A stretch of 64,000 nt of DNA, taken from NCBI GenBank assembly GCA_963854835.1, contig OY978525.1:62087355-62151354 (forward strand), read 5' to 3'. The translations under genes and the position numbers were made by a program. This DNA comes from Megamerina dolium. Its lineage: Eukaryota; Arthropoda; Insecta; Diptera; Megamerinidae. A model generated the notes under the pieces. That model saw only the letters and a program-made list of their open reading frames with translations, had not been told where the DNA came from and made no database searches. The stretch's first letter is position 1. Each line of letters begins with the position of its first letter. This document shows, in pieces, positions 45,100 to 55,882 of the stretch.

Positions 45100-45776
45100 T
45101 TACTGGCAATGACCAATCACCATTCCTTTCTTCACAACTGTAGATGTATTAGTTGGATTGAATATTCGCATCGGTACCATTCCCATTTCTTTAGGTTCCA
45201 CTAACGTTCTACCAAGTATGATGTTTTTGTTTTGTATTTCTTTATCTGCTTCCACTACCCACAACTTGCCTGTCCCATCATCCACATTCATCTGTGCCCA
45301 AATTACCACTTCTGATTTTGCTGGAACCTCTTGGCGTTGACATGCCAGTACTCGTTTGATGTTACCACTACGCTTGTAACCGATGTTCAATGGTAGCTCG
45401 ACATTTGCATAGCGTAGTATTGTCAATCATAAAATCAACACCAATTATTACGTCATCATTGATGTCGGCCACAATGAATTCATGTTCCCACGTACAATTT
45501 CCAATAGATACTCGTTTCTTTATTTTACCCAGAATTTGTGCATCCTCACACGTCGTTGTACGCAATTTTATTCCCATTAAAGGTTCAAACCTCTTTACCA
45601 AATCGCTCTTGATTATAGAATGTGATGCATCAGTATCCAGGGTTAACATGAATTGCATATTGTCCAATTTTCCATCAATAGTCAAGCTGCTTGGCACACG
45701 CTGTAGTTGTGAAATGTGAATGATGGGGCAACCCACTGTTGGAGTCAGTTCACGCCCCACTGAAATGACTCGATTT
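45100..45776 (-). pseudogene. Gypsy D protease and linker to RT
   Basis: FMLTLDTDASHSIIKSDLVK (the active-site DTG is DTD here), then EHEFIVADINDDVIIGVDFM, ending RATIEHRLQA. The next frame (45100-45426) continues VLACQRQEVPAKSEVVIWAQ and MVIGHCQ, the usual protease-RT linker. Cut off at its 5' side by the mariner fragment. Confidence 0.75.
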
Positions 45777-45778
45777 AC

Positions 45779-46082
45779 CAGGTGTACAAGCTTAAATTTA
45801 TTCAAAGTATTTGCCTTCACTAGCTATACATTTTTCCCATCTCTCGGGCAATTTGTGTATACCATGCCAAAAGAATTCCTCATTTTTCGAGGCAAACCAC
45901 TCGTCAAGCCGAAGTGCTGTTCTGCGAACGCGTGACCTATCGACGAAAACAGGTGATGGTCAGAAGGTGCCAGGTCTGGTGAATAAGCGGGATGAGGTAG
46001 CACCTCCAAATTGAGTGTTTTTAAGTAGTTTTGGAGCAGTTTTGACGTGTGCGATGGGGCGTTGTCGTGGAGAAAAATTAGC
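45779..46082 (-). mobile_element. Mos1-like mariner, 3' fragment
   Basis: The plus-strand end at 45779 reads CCAGGTGTACAAG, the TIR start typical of Mos1/mauritiana-type mariners, preceded by TA. The minus strand encodes the transposase C-terminus: HDNAPSHTS, HPAYSPDLAPSDHHLFSSIG (34 residues between the Asp pair, hence DD34D), then in another frame RWEKCIASEGKYFE and a stop. The 5' two thirds are missing. Confidence 0.85.
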
Positions 46083-46293
46083 TTACTAATTCAATCACCA
46101 TTTGCACTAATTCTATTAACTTTGGGTAATAAATTTTATTTCTTATATGATTATAGGTTTCTTGAATGCCCGAATGCATACTTTCTCTGATATGGTAAAG
46201 TGATATCTGCTTCACTGCTTCAATTTCGGTTTCGATATATTGTGCTCTAAGTGTGGATTTAATAAATTTTAATTGTCTGTCGTTAGAAAACAT
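46083..46293 (-). pseudogene. Gypsy-type integrase zinc-binding fragment
   Basis: 71 codons: IKSTLRAQYIETEIEAVKQI, then YHIRESMHSGIQETYNHIRN and KIYYPKLIELVQMV. This matches the H-x-H part of the HHCC domain of Ty3/gypsy integrases. Cut by the mariner fragment. It differs from elements D and E, so it is a further gypsy family. Confidence 0.6.
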
Positions 46294-46890
46294 TTATATT
46301 AATTTTTGTTGAACTACATAACTCCGAATATATTCCTATATTTCCCTTCGTAATGTATTTGCGAAATATTTCGCCCATTTTATCAAAGTCGCTTTCTGCT
46401 AAAAAGATTATTGATTATATACCGGATAATCATATGCTATAAAGCCGACATACCGCCATAATTATAGCACATGAGCTAGAGGGCTAGCTCGTTATTATAC
46501 AGAAAAAAATGTTTGCTGCAATATCTAAATTTAGTTTATACTTGTTTTGATTTTAGGTTTTTTTATATATATAATCATGTATTAGTTTTTTATCTATTTT
46601 CGCACAGCTACCGCCTAAGGTACCTTTGGTGTAAGGTGTTAAATGTGGAGGAATTTCGAGTTAAGCAATATTTCAAATATATTACAGATATGTGTGAGCA
46701 AACCTTACCTAGGCGATCCCCACACCCATTGAGCACATTAAGCATGTATATAGCGAATAGATGAAACAATTTATATAATTTGATATTTATTGGTTTAGTA
46801 CATTCTTTTTTTTATGTTCATTTTTTTTATTGCTTCATATCCTTTTATTTGGAAATTTATTACGTTATGTACTTTTTTGTTAGAATAGTT
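46294..46890. other. AT-rich gap, no gene recognised
   Basis: Very AT-rich, with short Phe/Tyr-rich frames only. It might be LTR sequence of the preceding gypsy fragment, but no partner copy is present. Confidence 0.4.
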
Positions 46891-46891
46891 A

Positions 46892-48188
46892 TAGGTTATC
46901 CATTTCGCGGTTTCAAAAGTATAGGGCTAGAATTCGACATATGTCAAACTGAGTTGTTAAAACAATTTCTTTCTTTTTCAGTTCAAAGTCTGACATTTGC
47001 GAAAATGGATCGCTTAATTATCGCACAACGCATTAAAATTGTAAAAACCTACTACAAAAATTCTGCCACAGCCACATATCGTGCTTTAAGAGGAGATTAT
47101 GGTTTACATAATCGTCCAACTACGCAAGCAATTGGCAAAATTGTGAAGAAATATGAAGAGACTGGATCGGTTACAGATATTGTAAGGCCTGTGCATCATC
47201 GTTTCGCTCAACCACCGAAAATATCGCTGCTGTAAGTGAAAGTGTTGCCGAAGACCCGAATGTGTCGATTCCTCGTCGTTCTCAGGAATTAGGACTGTCT
47301 TACGGCACATTATGGAGTATTTTTCATTTGGATCTACACTTACATCCATATTAAATCCAGCTCACACAACAACTGAAGCCAGCTGACCATTCACAACGTC
47401 GTAGATACGTCGAATGGGTGCTTGAACAATAGGCGGTGGACGGCGATTTTTGAACAAAATTTTCTTCAGCGACGAAGCACATTTCTCACTCGGTGGGTAT
47501 GTTAACAAACAAAATTGTCGTATTTGGAGTTCTGAGAATCCTCAAGTAATTGAAGAGAGGCCACTACATCCACAAAAAGTCACTGCTTGGTGCGCTCTTT
47601 GGTCCGGAGGTGTGATTGGACCTTACTTCTTGGAAAACGACGATGGAACGACTGTCACCGTCAATTCGGAGTGTTATGGTCATATGATAACCGACTTTTT
47701 TTTGCCTGCTATTGAAGAATACGACTTTGAGAATATGTGGTTTCAACAAGACGGTGCCACATGCCACACAACTCGAGCGAATATGGCTTTATTGCAAGAG
47801 AAATTTTCTGGGCGCGTAATTTCTCGTCGTGGCGATATCAAGTGGCCACCAAGATCATGCGATTTGACACCGCTTGACTTTTTTTTGTGGGGCTACGCGA
47901 AAGACCGTGTTTATGCAGATAAACCTTTAACTCTTGAGCACCTAAAAATCAACATTCGTCACGTTATGGCTGAGATACCGCCCAATATGTGTCAAAAAGT
48001 GGTCGAAAATTACCTCAAAAGAATCGATGCTTGCAACAAATCGCGTGGTGGTCATTTAAATGATATAGTATTTCACACATAATGTCAACGTTCAAACTTT
48101 ATAATAAAAAAGAAATATCATGAAAAAAATATTTTATATGTGTTTTATTTACATTTACTTTTGAATCCGCAAAAGGGATAACCCTTTA
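46892..48188 (+). mobile_element. Nearly complete DD41D (rosa-type) mariner
   Basis: TIRs of about 30 bp: the left reads GGTTATCCATTTCGCGGTTT; the right, reverse-complemented, reads GGTTATCCCTTTTGCGGATT; both continue TCAAAAGTA. TA dinucleotides flank it. About 1.3 kb with a single transposase gene. The spacing of 41 residues between the second and third catalytic Asp places it with the rosa group known from fruit flies. Confidence 0.85.
47005..48082 (+). pseudogene. DD41D mariner transposase with few lesions
   Basis: Starts MDRLIIAQRIKIVKTYY at 47005. N-terminal helix-turn-helix region: NSATATYRALRGDYGLHNRP and IGKIVKKYEETGSV. A frameshift near 47215 leads to VSIPRRSQELGLSYGTLW. Two nonsense codons (TAA ~47353, TAG ~47431) and a frameshift near 47445 follow. 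47450-48082 is then open: FFSDEAHF (first Asp), FQQDGATCHT (second), DLTPLDFFLWGYAKDRVY (third), ending NDIVFHT. It catalyses excision and insertion at TA. About four small lesions make it inactive. Confidence 0.88.
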
Positions 48189-48453
48189 TTATCTTATAAA
48201 CAATTATTCGGGGCTGTCGCAGACATCGAGTCGGAATAGCTAAATTGTCGAATTGACAAATCGATTCCGTTATAAAATGGTGTCGCAGAATTAAATCGGT
48301 TTTGCCATTTTTCGAAGTTAAATGAAACCGATTTCGAATCAGCTGTTAAGTGTCAAATCAATTTCTCTTCTGACTTATAAATAGTTGACATTTTAATAGT
48401 ATTTGCATTTTCTGTTTATTTTACAAATTTTAATATAAACAAAAATCATAAAA

Positions 48454-49613
48454 TGAGTGCTGGTGTGTTACCCTTTTTGCTTATGGAAGAAGAAAGGAAT
48501 GAAAAGTTAAAACGCACGATTTTAAGAGACCACAGCAATCCTATTGAGCTACCGGAGTCGGTGTAAGAACAAACATATATTGTATATTTCTGTGTACGGA
48601 CTTATGGATTAAAATTTTCTTACAGATTCATAGTTCAATTTTGTTTAAGCAAAGAGGCATTTATTAAAGTCTTAGGTACTGTTGAAAAACACGTACTCCC
48701 GTCGTCTATACCCCCTGTACAACAACTAGCTACAACACTCTAGTTCTTAGCAGAAGGTTGATATCAACGAGCAGTGGGAAATGACGCACTTATAAGCTTA
48801 AGCAGAAGCACAGTATCCGAAGTTTTAACACAAATGCTAAGAATTTTGGAGAGATATATTTGTCCACTGTGGGTTATATTGGAAATGGATTCATGTGAAA
48901 AGCGCAGATCAAGAGACTATTTTTATAACAAATACAAAATTCCAGGTATCGTTGGCTGTACAGATTGCACACACGTTAAGATGACAGAGCCTTGTTTTGA
49001 CGAGCATTTATTTTTTTAACAGAAAAGGTTATTTTAGCATGAACGCAATGATTGTAAGCAAGAGACAAATGTAGTCAACATATTTAAACTAAACTATTTC
49101 GCAGATATGTGACAGTGATATGATGATTCGTGGAGCGGACGCAAGATATCCAGGTGCATCTCCCGATGCATTCATATGGAAATTAAGTAGTGCTCGTCAA
49201 CATTTTCTCAGCCAATATGAACAAGGTGACCGTACATCTAGGCTTCTTGGTGATTGTGGGTATGGCATTGAACCATTCTTGCTAACGCCATATAGGGACC
49301 CACAGAATAATACTCAAAGACATAAGTTCAATATGGCACATACCTCTGCTCGAAATATAGTAGAGCGAACAATAGGAGTTATAAAAAGTCGATTCCGCTG
49401 CTTGATGGGCACTTCGCATTATCGTCCACAAGGCAAATTATCAATGTTTGTTGTGCACTGCACAATATTTGCCGTAGTTTTAAAATTGACTTTAATTATA
49501 TTGGCAATTTGGATTTAACAGAGACTAATGAAGATAATTCTTCATCGCACGACATTGTTACGCTGTCAAATGAAGGCCAACAAATTAGTGACGAGATCGC
49601 TAATTCTCTTTAA
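48454..49613 (+). pseudogene. HARBI1-like DDE transposase
   Basis: Nuclease family transposase that inserts at TTA-like sites together with its Myb partner. ATG 48454 (MSAGVLPFLLMEEERN). A likely intron, GTAAGA (48562) to TTACAG (48626), joins ELPESV to FIVQFCLSKEAFIKVLG in frame. Two stops (near 48741 and 48756) precede RAVGNDALISLSRSTVSEVL. Catalytic blocks: VGCTDCTHVKM (D, ~48957), LGDCGYGIEPFLLTPYR (D, ~49248), NIVERTIGVIKSRFRCLM (E, ~49358). A frameshift near 49470 leads to the end ISDEIANSL at 49613. Middle sequence near 49020-49110 is also broken. Confidence 0.82.
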
Positions 49614-49658
49614 TGTATTAACTCGCAATAATGTATATTTTATTACACCAAAATAGAT

Positions 49659-50458
49659 TTAAAAATTTAATTTATTAAATAAACATAAAGTCTTATTAGT
49701 TAAAAAATTTAGTTCGTTCTGGATCTCTAGGTCTAATTGCTTCTGTTTAATAACATTTTTGTCACTCAAAATTTTTAACAAACGCTTATTAAAACTTGGA
49801 ACTTCTTTCGTATGATCACTTAATGCACTATAAATTTTCTCCAAGTTTTCATTTAATTTCGATTTTGAAATGTTATCGTTTTCCAAAAAGGTTTTCAAAC
49901 GCTCTGTAGTGCTTACGAGCTTGGCCCTCTTAGGAGTACTCGAAGAATTTGACCTTTCACACGCACGCTTTGAAGATGAAGGCGTTTCATTATCTCTTGG
50001 TATTACTACTTCATTAATAAGGATAATTTCCACACCTGTTACCCCTTCTACAGATTGCTCAATGCTACATATGCGGATTATTGTATCTTCTATTTCACTT
50101 AGCGTGAACTTCGAAAATGGTCCTCCCCCAGTCGCTCGCTGTTCTATATTGTTGTGAGCCAACTTTTTCTTTACTTCACTTTTCCAATCTGTCCATATCT
50201 AAATAGAAAATTTATTTTAAGATAAAAATATATTTATAAAGTTTGTTACTATACGTTTTTCCATCCATTGACGTCTTTATTTGGCGGACCTGCACTGTTC
50301 AAGGATTCCACAAGTTCCTTCTACAGAGAATCCACCACCGTCTTTTCACGCTTTGTGAATCCTTTTGCAATATCTGTATTATTTTCCATGAATTCGATAC
50401 TAATACTGCTCTGCGTTTTATTTTTGTGTTTTCTCCTAGTTAAGAAACATTTTTATTA
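49659..50458 (-). pseudogene. Harbinger Myb-like (Myb_DNA-bind_5 type) protein
   Basis: Reads 50458 to 49659. The N-terminal part is frameshifted, but SAGPPNKDVNGWKNV (~50299-50255) and WTDWKSEVKKK (~50196-50164) mark the Myb/zeste-like DNA-binding domain. An AT-rich gap with stops between them may be a small intron (50216-50254). 50162-49659 is open: NIEQRATGGGPFSKFTLSEI, a Ser/Lys-rich basic stretch (SSSTPKRAK, possible nuclear signal), then charged helices. It lies opposite the transposase, as in other two-gene Harbingers. Confidence 0.72.
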
Positions 50459-50740
50459 GTCATTTTCTTTTAAAACGTTTTTTACTTACATATTTGCAAA
50501 ACAGCAGCCGAATAAACTCAAAAGAAATGAAAAATGCGCCAAAAATTTGCAATGCACTAGCTGTTAGCTGATCGATTTCATTCCGATAAATCGGATTCTG
50601 CGACACATAATTCTGATACTAAATCCGATTCGAACAGAAAATCGAAATGTGCGACACTTCAACTAATTTTTTGTAGGATTCAAATCCGATACCGAGGGTA
50701 ATCGGATTTCACGACACCCCTGATTAAATATGTTATAATA

Positions 50741-51161
50741 GCCGTATTCTTTTGCACGCAGTTGCAAAAGAACACTGACTTATTTGCCGAACTTCATGCA
50801 AAGCAACAACAAAAATAAGCGACATCGTCTATTTTAACCGAGTTCAATTGAAGTTGCTTGTGAGTAGACTACAGGAATGTGCTTGGGAAATTTCAACAAC
50901 ACGTCAAATTATTGTAAATATAAACAAAAATAAGCAAAATAAAGCAAGTGCTAATAAAAATTTATTTTAAATAAACCAATATATTTACCACAGATTCCGC
51001 AGAATTGTTTCTTTTTTGTTTTTATTTCGTTTATAAATTTCACGAACAACCATATATACCACCAGCGTTGCTAAGTAACTAAAGGGAAATTATATTTAAG
51101 TAAAAGGGAAATTAAATGCGAGTTGGTGTTCTTTTGCAACTCGGTTACAAAAGAATGCAGC
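50741..51161. mobile_element. MITE, 421 bp, with ~40-bp TIRs
   Basis: The left reads GCCGTATTCTTTTGCACGCA then GTTGCAAAAGAACAC; the right end reversed reads GCTGCATTCTTTTGTAACCG then AGTTGCAAAAGAACAC. TA dinucleotides flank both ends (50739-50740, 51162-51163), suggesting Tc1/mariner-like target choice. No coding capacity; the superfamily is uncertain. Confidence 0.75.
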
Positions 51162-52607
51162 TAATATATGAGTGCATAATTTTATTTGAGTGGGGATATA
51201 GGGGCATGTGGGTAAAAATGGAGTAATGTTGTGGGGATCGTATCCGGAAAAATTATGCAGGACGGTCCAGGATGGTAAGGATCACGCAGTAGCACATGAC
51301 AATATTCCATCTGCCAGGTTGGTAATGTGTAGAGTCTGTAGTAAATCATATCGAAGTACGTTAGTGTCTTAAAGCTGACTACAGTCGACTTTATTGTCCA
51401 TCCACTGTTTCATCATGACGGGTTGAGAAACACGGCCCAATCTCGTTTTACTAGTCGCGGCAGCCATATGGAATACAGAATGTGGATGGGCAATAATGGC
51501 GCCCAATTAAAATAAAGGTCGTCCGTTCATATAGTGAAAGCTCAGTGTGGTCATGTGAGTATGATGCTTGCACAGTGTGGGGTATTGCACTGGTTAGATG
51601 TTGACATTTCCATGTGGTAGTTGCCAATTTAAATCCAAATTGATCCAGTTTTCTTTTCGTCATCAGAAAAGTGAGAGCAACATGTAATAATAATGTCGCA
51701 AAAAAATTTGTTTTTTGAAGTGCCTCTTAATTTTATTTTTGTATTTAGAGGCTTTACTACTCGACCACGGATACTGCAGTGGCCAATCATTATTTGTTTG
51801 TTTGTTATTATTTTGAATAATTTTTGTTGGTTACATTTATTAAATCTTCTAGATTCGTAATAAAATAAATTTGATAAGCAATTTAATTGTGTTTGTTTGT
51901 CTTGTGTTCAAGTATGTTGAAAATATCTCACTTGGCGGGTATTTAAAAACGGAAGAAGAGTAGCCGAATAGGGGCGTACAAAAACAGAAATCATTATACA
52001 AACATAGAGATTACTGACTCCGATAGTGACAGTGATACTACGCTCTCCTCCTAAGTCATCAGCGGACGATCCTGGTACGAGCATTATCGATATGTTCCAG
52101 ACTCTGATTCGATTGCGATCAGATCCCATAGTCGATTAAGGGAGTAGAGGTGCCATCCCAAAAACAACTACAGGTATGACTGGTAGTATTGCCCCACCCT
52201 TCAATGTAAACGTTCCTCCTCCTGCCTTCGTAGTCAAGGCCAAAATCGGCCATCAAATTTTCCACAAGGTAATCCTTGAACTTTGATCTTTCTGATGTGT
52301 TTAAAGCTATCACCTTGCAAGCTCTATGAACAAAAGAGCATAAATATAGGTTTTAGAGAGCAGACTATTAATTCAACAAATACAAACCACAAATCCAGAC
52401 TTTTCAGCATGCGGAACGCTTGCAGCTGGATAATTAAAACTACCAACATCCAAAGAGCACGATCCAAGTAGCAAGTAGGGTAGTCGATGACAATCTCCAG
52501 CGTATAATGAAATGCCCGAGCCACAATTACACCCAACGCCTGTAACGATAAATCAAATTTATAATGACTTGAACCACGTTAGACATCTGCCACTGGATAA
52601 AAGGGTA

Positions 52608-52639
52608 TCTATATTGGTTTCTACGGAAACCAATATAGA
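52608..52639. repeat. Perfect 14-bp hairpin
   Basis: TCTATATTGGTTTC and its exact reverse complement, with a 4-base loop TACG. Stands out in otherwise heavily mutated DNA. Confidence 0.9.
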
Positions 52640-52792
52640 CTAGCTGTCGAGGATTTTATTTTTCTAATAGAATATCTTCAGTCACGAAACGGATGCGAGT
52701 GGAATGAAATTGCAATTGGTTGCAATTGAGGACAGGGGATTTCAGATTATAAAATTATAAGAATCCTCAAACGCAACCTACGCGAAGGCTTA

Positions 52793-52823
52793 GCTAGCTA
52801 TATACCATGGTTATATAGCTAGC
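52793..52823. repeat. Perfect 12-bp hairpin
   Basis: GCTAGCTATATA and its exact reverse complement, separated by CCATGGT. The second perfect inverted repeat within 200 bp. Confidence 0.88.
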
Positions 52824-52977
52824 GGTGGAGCAGTTACGAGAGGAATGTAATGAGGCGGAATATTTATAACCGCCATCTCAGCGCTTTATGCCGCAAAATT
52901 GAATCTACCACGTAAATGAAATCGATGCCGTTAAGGACACTAACAGAGGCGTCCATAAGTTCGTTGAAATCTTTGAA

Positions 52978-54960
52978 GTGTTAAGAAATGTCAACAGCCA
53001 ACAACATAAACCCGTATGTTGGAAATGTAAACGCACTGGGTATATTTACATAGAATGTGAAGCCCACCAACGATCAATATTTTGCTACAAATGCGTGATG
53101 ACAGATGTGATTACACGCAAATGTCCTAAATGTAAAGCAGGAAATGTCAGGACGAACGTGGTGTTCGAAGCGAGGGAGTCACGTTCGACGCAGACCCTCG
53201 TAATGCGTCCTCCTATACAGTAGATAATGGATCTACCGCTAAGCAGTCACCAGCAAATGGAAGGCCTGTAAGAATTTTGTCCAAGGTTGTAAGTGATAAC
53301 AAAGGTAAATTTTACAATAGAAAAAAATCATAGCGATTGAAGAGCATGTGAGGAATACATAGAGACACGGAGGCGTATATTCCAGGATATACAGATTGAG
53401 GGAATGCGACTACTTTCGATGCGAATCCAGAAAACTCATGAGCGTTATCAACCTCGACGACGTGCACGAAAGCTGTTATCATTTGCGGTATACCGATTTG
53501 GTAAAGGGTATATGCCGAAACTACCATTCTGAACTGTACATACCGAGGTTTGTTGGATAAGGGAGCGTCAGTGAGCCTCATGAGAGCAGGGTCGTCGCAG
53601 TTATTGAATCAATTACGATTATGTTCAGAGCGTTTCTATTCACAGGTAAAGACAGCATCATGTCATAAATGGGAAAAATAATGCTGAAAGTAAAATATAA
53701 TGAATTAGAGCGGGAAAAATTGTTTTATATTTGTCGAATATCAGAACAGCAATCGATTTCTGGCGGAGGTTTAACCTAGCCTTAGCTAGGCGGTCAGAGG
53801 TTGCGCTTAGAGTCTGAAATTGAATCATTTGCATCTTTGGAGAAACATGGTTTGGGAACCAGGAACTGTATCAGGAAGTGGACAGGATGCTAGAAGTCGG
53901 TGTTATTCAAGAGAACGTAGGTAATGAAACGACTTTAGTCCGAAAGCCTAACAAAAATCGTTTGTGTCTGGATGCGCCTAAGCTTAATAAGGTGACCGTC
54001 AAGGACGCGTATCCAGCAGCGTCGACCTGAAGCAGATCGAATTGGAAGAAGATACTAGAGAATGTACAGCGTTCACCATTCCTCGTCGGCCGCTGTATGA
54101 ATTCCTTGTTATGCCATTCTGTTAGTGCAACGCGGCGCAGTGATTTTGCCGTCTGATAGACAAAGTTATTTCACAACTACAAAAATCAAATGTTTTCGTA
54201 TACCTTGACGATCTCCTCATTATAGCGGCGGATTTTGAAACGCATTTGAGTGTATTGAAAAATGTGGCTTAAAGCAGCAAATTTAACGATAGGATTAAAA
54301 AAGTATAGTATGTTACGAGCTGCTCCGGAAAAGGTGTCTGCGATACAGAACATACCGATTCCACGTTCTGCGAGAGAGGTGCGCAGTATCACAGCACAGC
54401 TGAATGGTATACGAGTTTCATTCATAGTTTTGCATCCATTTCAGTTGCTTTGAGTGATACTTTGAAAAAAATACCAAGATTGTGATGATGCCTGAAGATG
54501 TAGAGGTCGTCCATAAATTGAAGCAGGCGTTCACAACAACACCAGTTCTCAGACATGAGGATTTTTCCAGGCGCTTCTGGGTGCAACGACTGAAAACGCA
54601 ACGCAAAGTTCCGGCTCTATATATTGATGATGTCATTCATCGTGATGGTAAATCATGCCGGTTTATGTCTTATCTCTTTAAAATATGTTACTTGTAGTTT
54701 TGCACCTATAGTGCGTTGTATAAGGAAGTATGTCACATATATAATCGCACTTGATAAATTAACGAAATATGTGTTCCTGACACCAAAGAAAGAAGCAGCG
54801 GTGCGGAACGTGGTTGATTACCTCGTTCGGGAGGTGTTCTTCAAGTTTGAAAGTATGAAATATGCACATATGCATATTTTGCCTCGCGACATATTTCCCG
54901 AAATTGGGAACTACATATTTGTCAATACACATACCAACATTGCTCGAAGTTTTGATAAAC
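52978..54960 (+). pseudogene. Heavily decayed Ty3/gypsy gag-pol (element H)
   Basis: Order on the plus strand: Gag knuckles (CWKCKRTGYIYIEC; CYKCVMTDVITRKCPKC; 53017-53150), protease (YRGLLDKGASVSLM, ~53540, active-site DSG reads DKG), RT start (LYQEVDRMLEVGVIQENVG, ~53870; NRLCLDAPKLN), RT catalytic block (VFVYLDDLLIIAADF, ~54197) and an integrase trace (ALDKLTKYVFLTPKKEAAVR, ~54745). Stops and frameshifts every 50-150 bases. RNase H is lost. Among the oldest elements in the window. Confidence 0.7.
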
Positions 54961-55314
54961 ACAATCTATACTAATATTACTTATAATTGTGGAATGTCAG
55001 AACATTGCGCCAACTGAGTTGCAGCTGGGTGTGAAAATGCTGACAAAGCACTTTCCCACACAATTCGTGGTTCTGCACTTACTTAAGAATACCTGTGTAA
55101 GCATACATGACAACTAAAATCACGCGGTCTACTCATATGTGAGAATATCAAAAAGTTGCTTTCTCATGTAGAATATATACACATGGAGAGTGCATCGATC
55201 GTATACATATACACATATAGTACATAGATACATACAAGTGGTGTGAATATATTATGGTATGTTATATGTTGGTATGTGGGCAGATCGATATGTGGCTAGT
55301 ATTAGAAAAATGGA

Positions 55315-55356
55315 TATAAGCTGCCAGCTTACTGAAGGCAGTGGTTGTTCAGTTGT
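55315..55356 (+). promoter_or_regulatory. LTR core promoter: TATA box plus initiator
   Basis: TATAAG at 55315-55320 and TCAGTT at 55349-55354, the arthropod initiator consensus, with the initiator A 36 bases after the first T of the TATA box. Transcription would start within the LTR, near 55351. The spacing is slightly long, so this is inference. Confidence 0.45.
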
Positions 55357-55505
55357 GAGTCTTACACCGAAGTGTTTTTTTTTTTTGCGGTGAGGAGGTA
55401 ACAAAATGGCTGACCCACTGACCCGTAACTATCGTCACAATTACAGAGTGTGTCGTCGCAGACACTAAAAAACTTCCCCCTCCATCAAGGAGCTTTAAGA
55501 AAATT

Positions 55506-55612
55506 GTAAATACTGTGATCCTTACGAGGCCCTCCAGTATTAGTGTAAAGTTAAGTAAAAGTGTAAATACTGCGATCCTTACGAGGCCATCCAGTATTAG
55601 TGTAAAAGTGAA
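55506..55612 (+). repeat. 57-bp direct repeat in the gypsy G LTR
   Basis: GTAAATACTGTGATCCTTAC at 55506 and GTAAATACTGCGATCCTTAC at 55563, each continuing through GAGGCC.TCCAGTATTAGTGT. Two copies with three or so differences, downstream of the predicted start site. Confidence 0.9.
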
Positions 55613-55768
55613 AAACACCAGCAATAAAGTAGAAACCGCAAGTATCCTTAATAAAATATAATTGTGTTATTTCAGCCAACGAGTGTGTTAGACTAGAGGT
55701 AGGTCTAGGTGTTAATCTTGTGAGCTAGGTACTTAGTAAGTGTTGTGGAAAAATAGTACACAACATTT

Positions 55769-55785
55769 TGGCGCAGCCGGTAGGA
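55769..55785 (+). other. Primer-binding site of gypsy G
   Basis: TGGCGCAGCCGGTAGGA, three bases after the LTR end. Begins with TGG, as needed to pair with a tRNA CCA end. Confidence 0.7.
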
Positions 55786-55882
55786 TAATGCGAAATATCT
55801 TGTATATACAAGGTGTTTTATGTTGAACGTTTAACGCAGTGCAGGACCTGATTCTAGTGTGTGTTTGCCTTTTTGTGGTCTA

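Larger units (their letters stand above)
38251..45776 (-). mobile_element. Ty3/gypsy element D, decayed, split by a LOA element
   Basis: Minus-strand order: protease (45368-45776), RT (44199-45000), then the LOA insertion, then RNase H (39114-39472) and integrase (38259-39100). The RT-to-RNase H sequence across the insertion lacks about 130 codons that gypsy elements normally have, so the host was already deleted there. The 5' side ends at the mariner fragment at 45779. No LTRs are identified. Confidence 0.75.
48207..50723. mobile_element. Two-gene PIF/Harbinger element
   Basis: About 2.5 kb between TTA duplications (48204-48206 and 50724-50726). The ends carry related TIRs around GGGGCTGTCGCAG (left) and AGGGGTGTCGTGA (right, reversed), with a subterminal GTCGCAGAA..ATC motif repeated near both ends (48287 and 50600). 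It encodes a HARBI1-like DDE transposase (plus) and a Myb-like protein (minus), convergent. The TIRs differ from those of 3836 and 7648, so this is another family. Confidence 0.82.
51164..52900. other. Decayed sequence, probably gypsy 5' region; no gene
   Basis: No convincing frame. Because a gypsy Gag zinc-knuckle region follows at 52978 on the plus strand, this may be its LTR, leader and gag, beyond recognition. Two perfect hairpins lie at 52608-52639 and 52793-52823. Confidence 0.4.
54988..55765 (+). repeat. 5' LTR of gypsy G
   Basis: The right end (CACAACA, 55765) is fixed by the adjacent primer-binding site. The left end is a guess at TGTGGAATGTCAG (54988), since no second LTR copy is present for comparison. 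It contains a TATA box, an initiator, a 57-bp direct repeat and AATAAA at ~55652. Confidence 0.55.
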
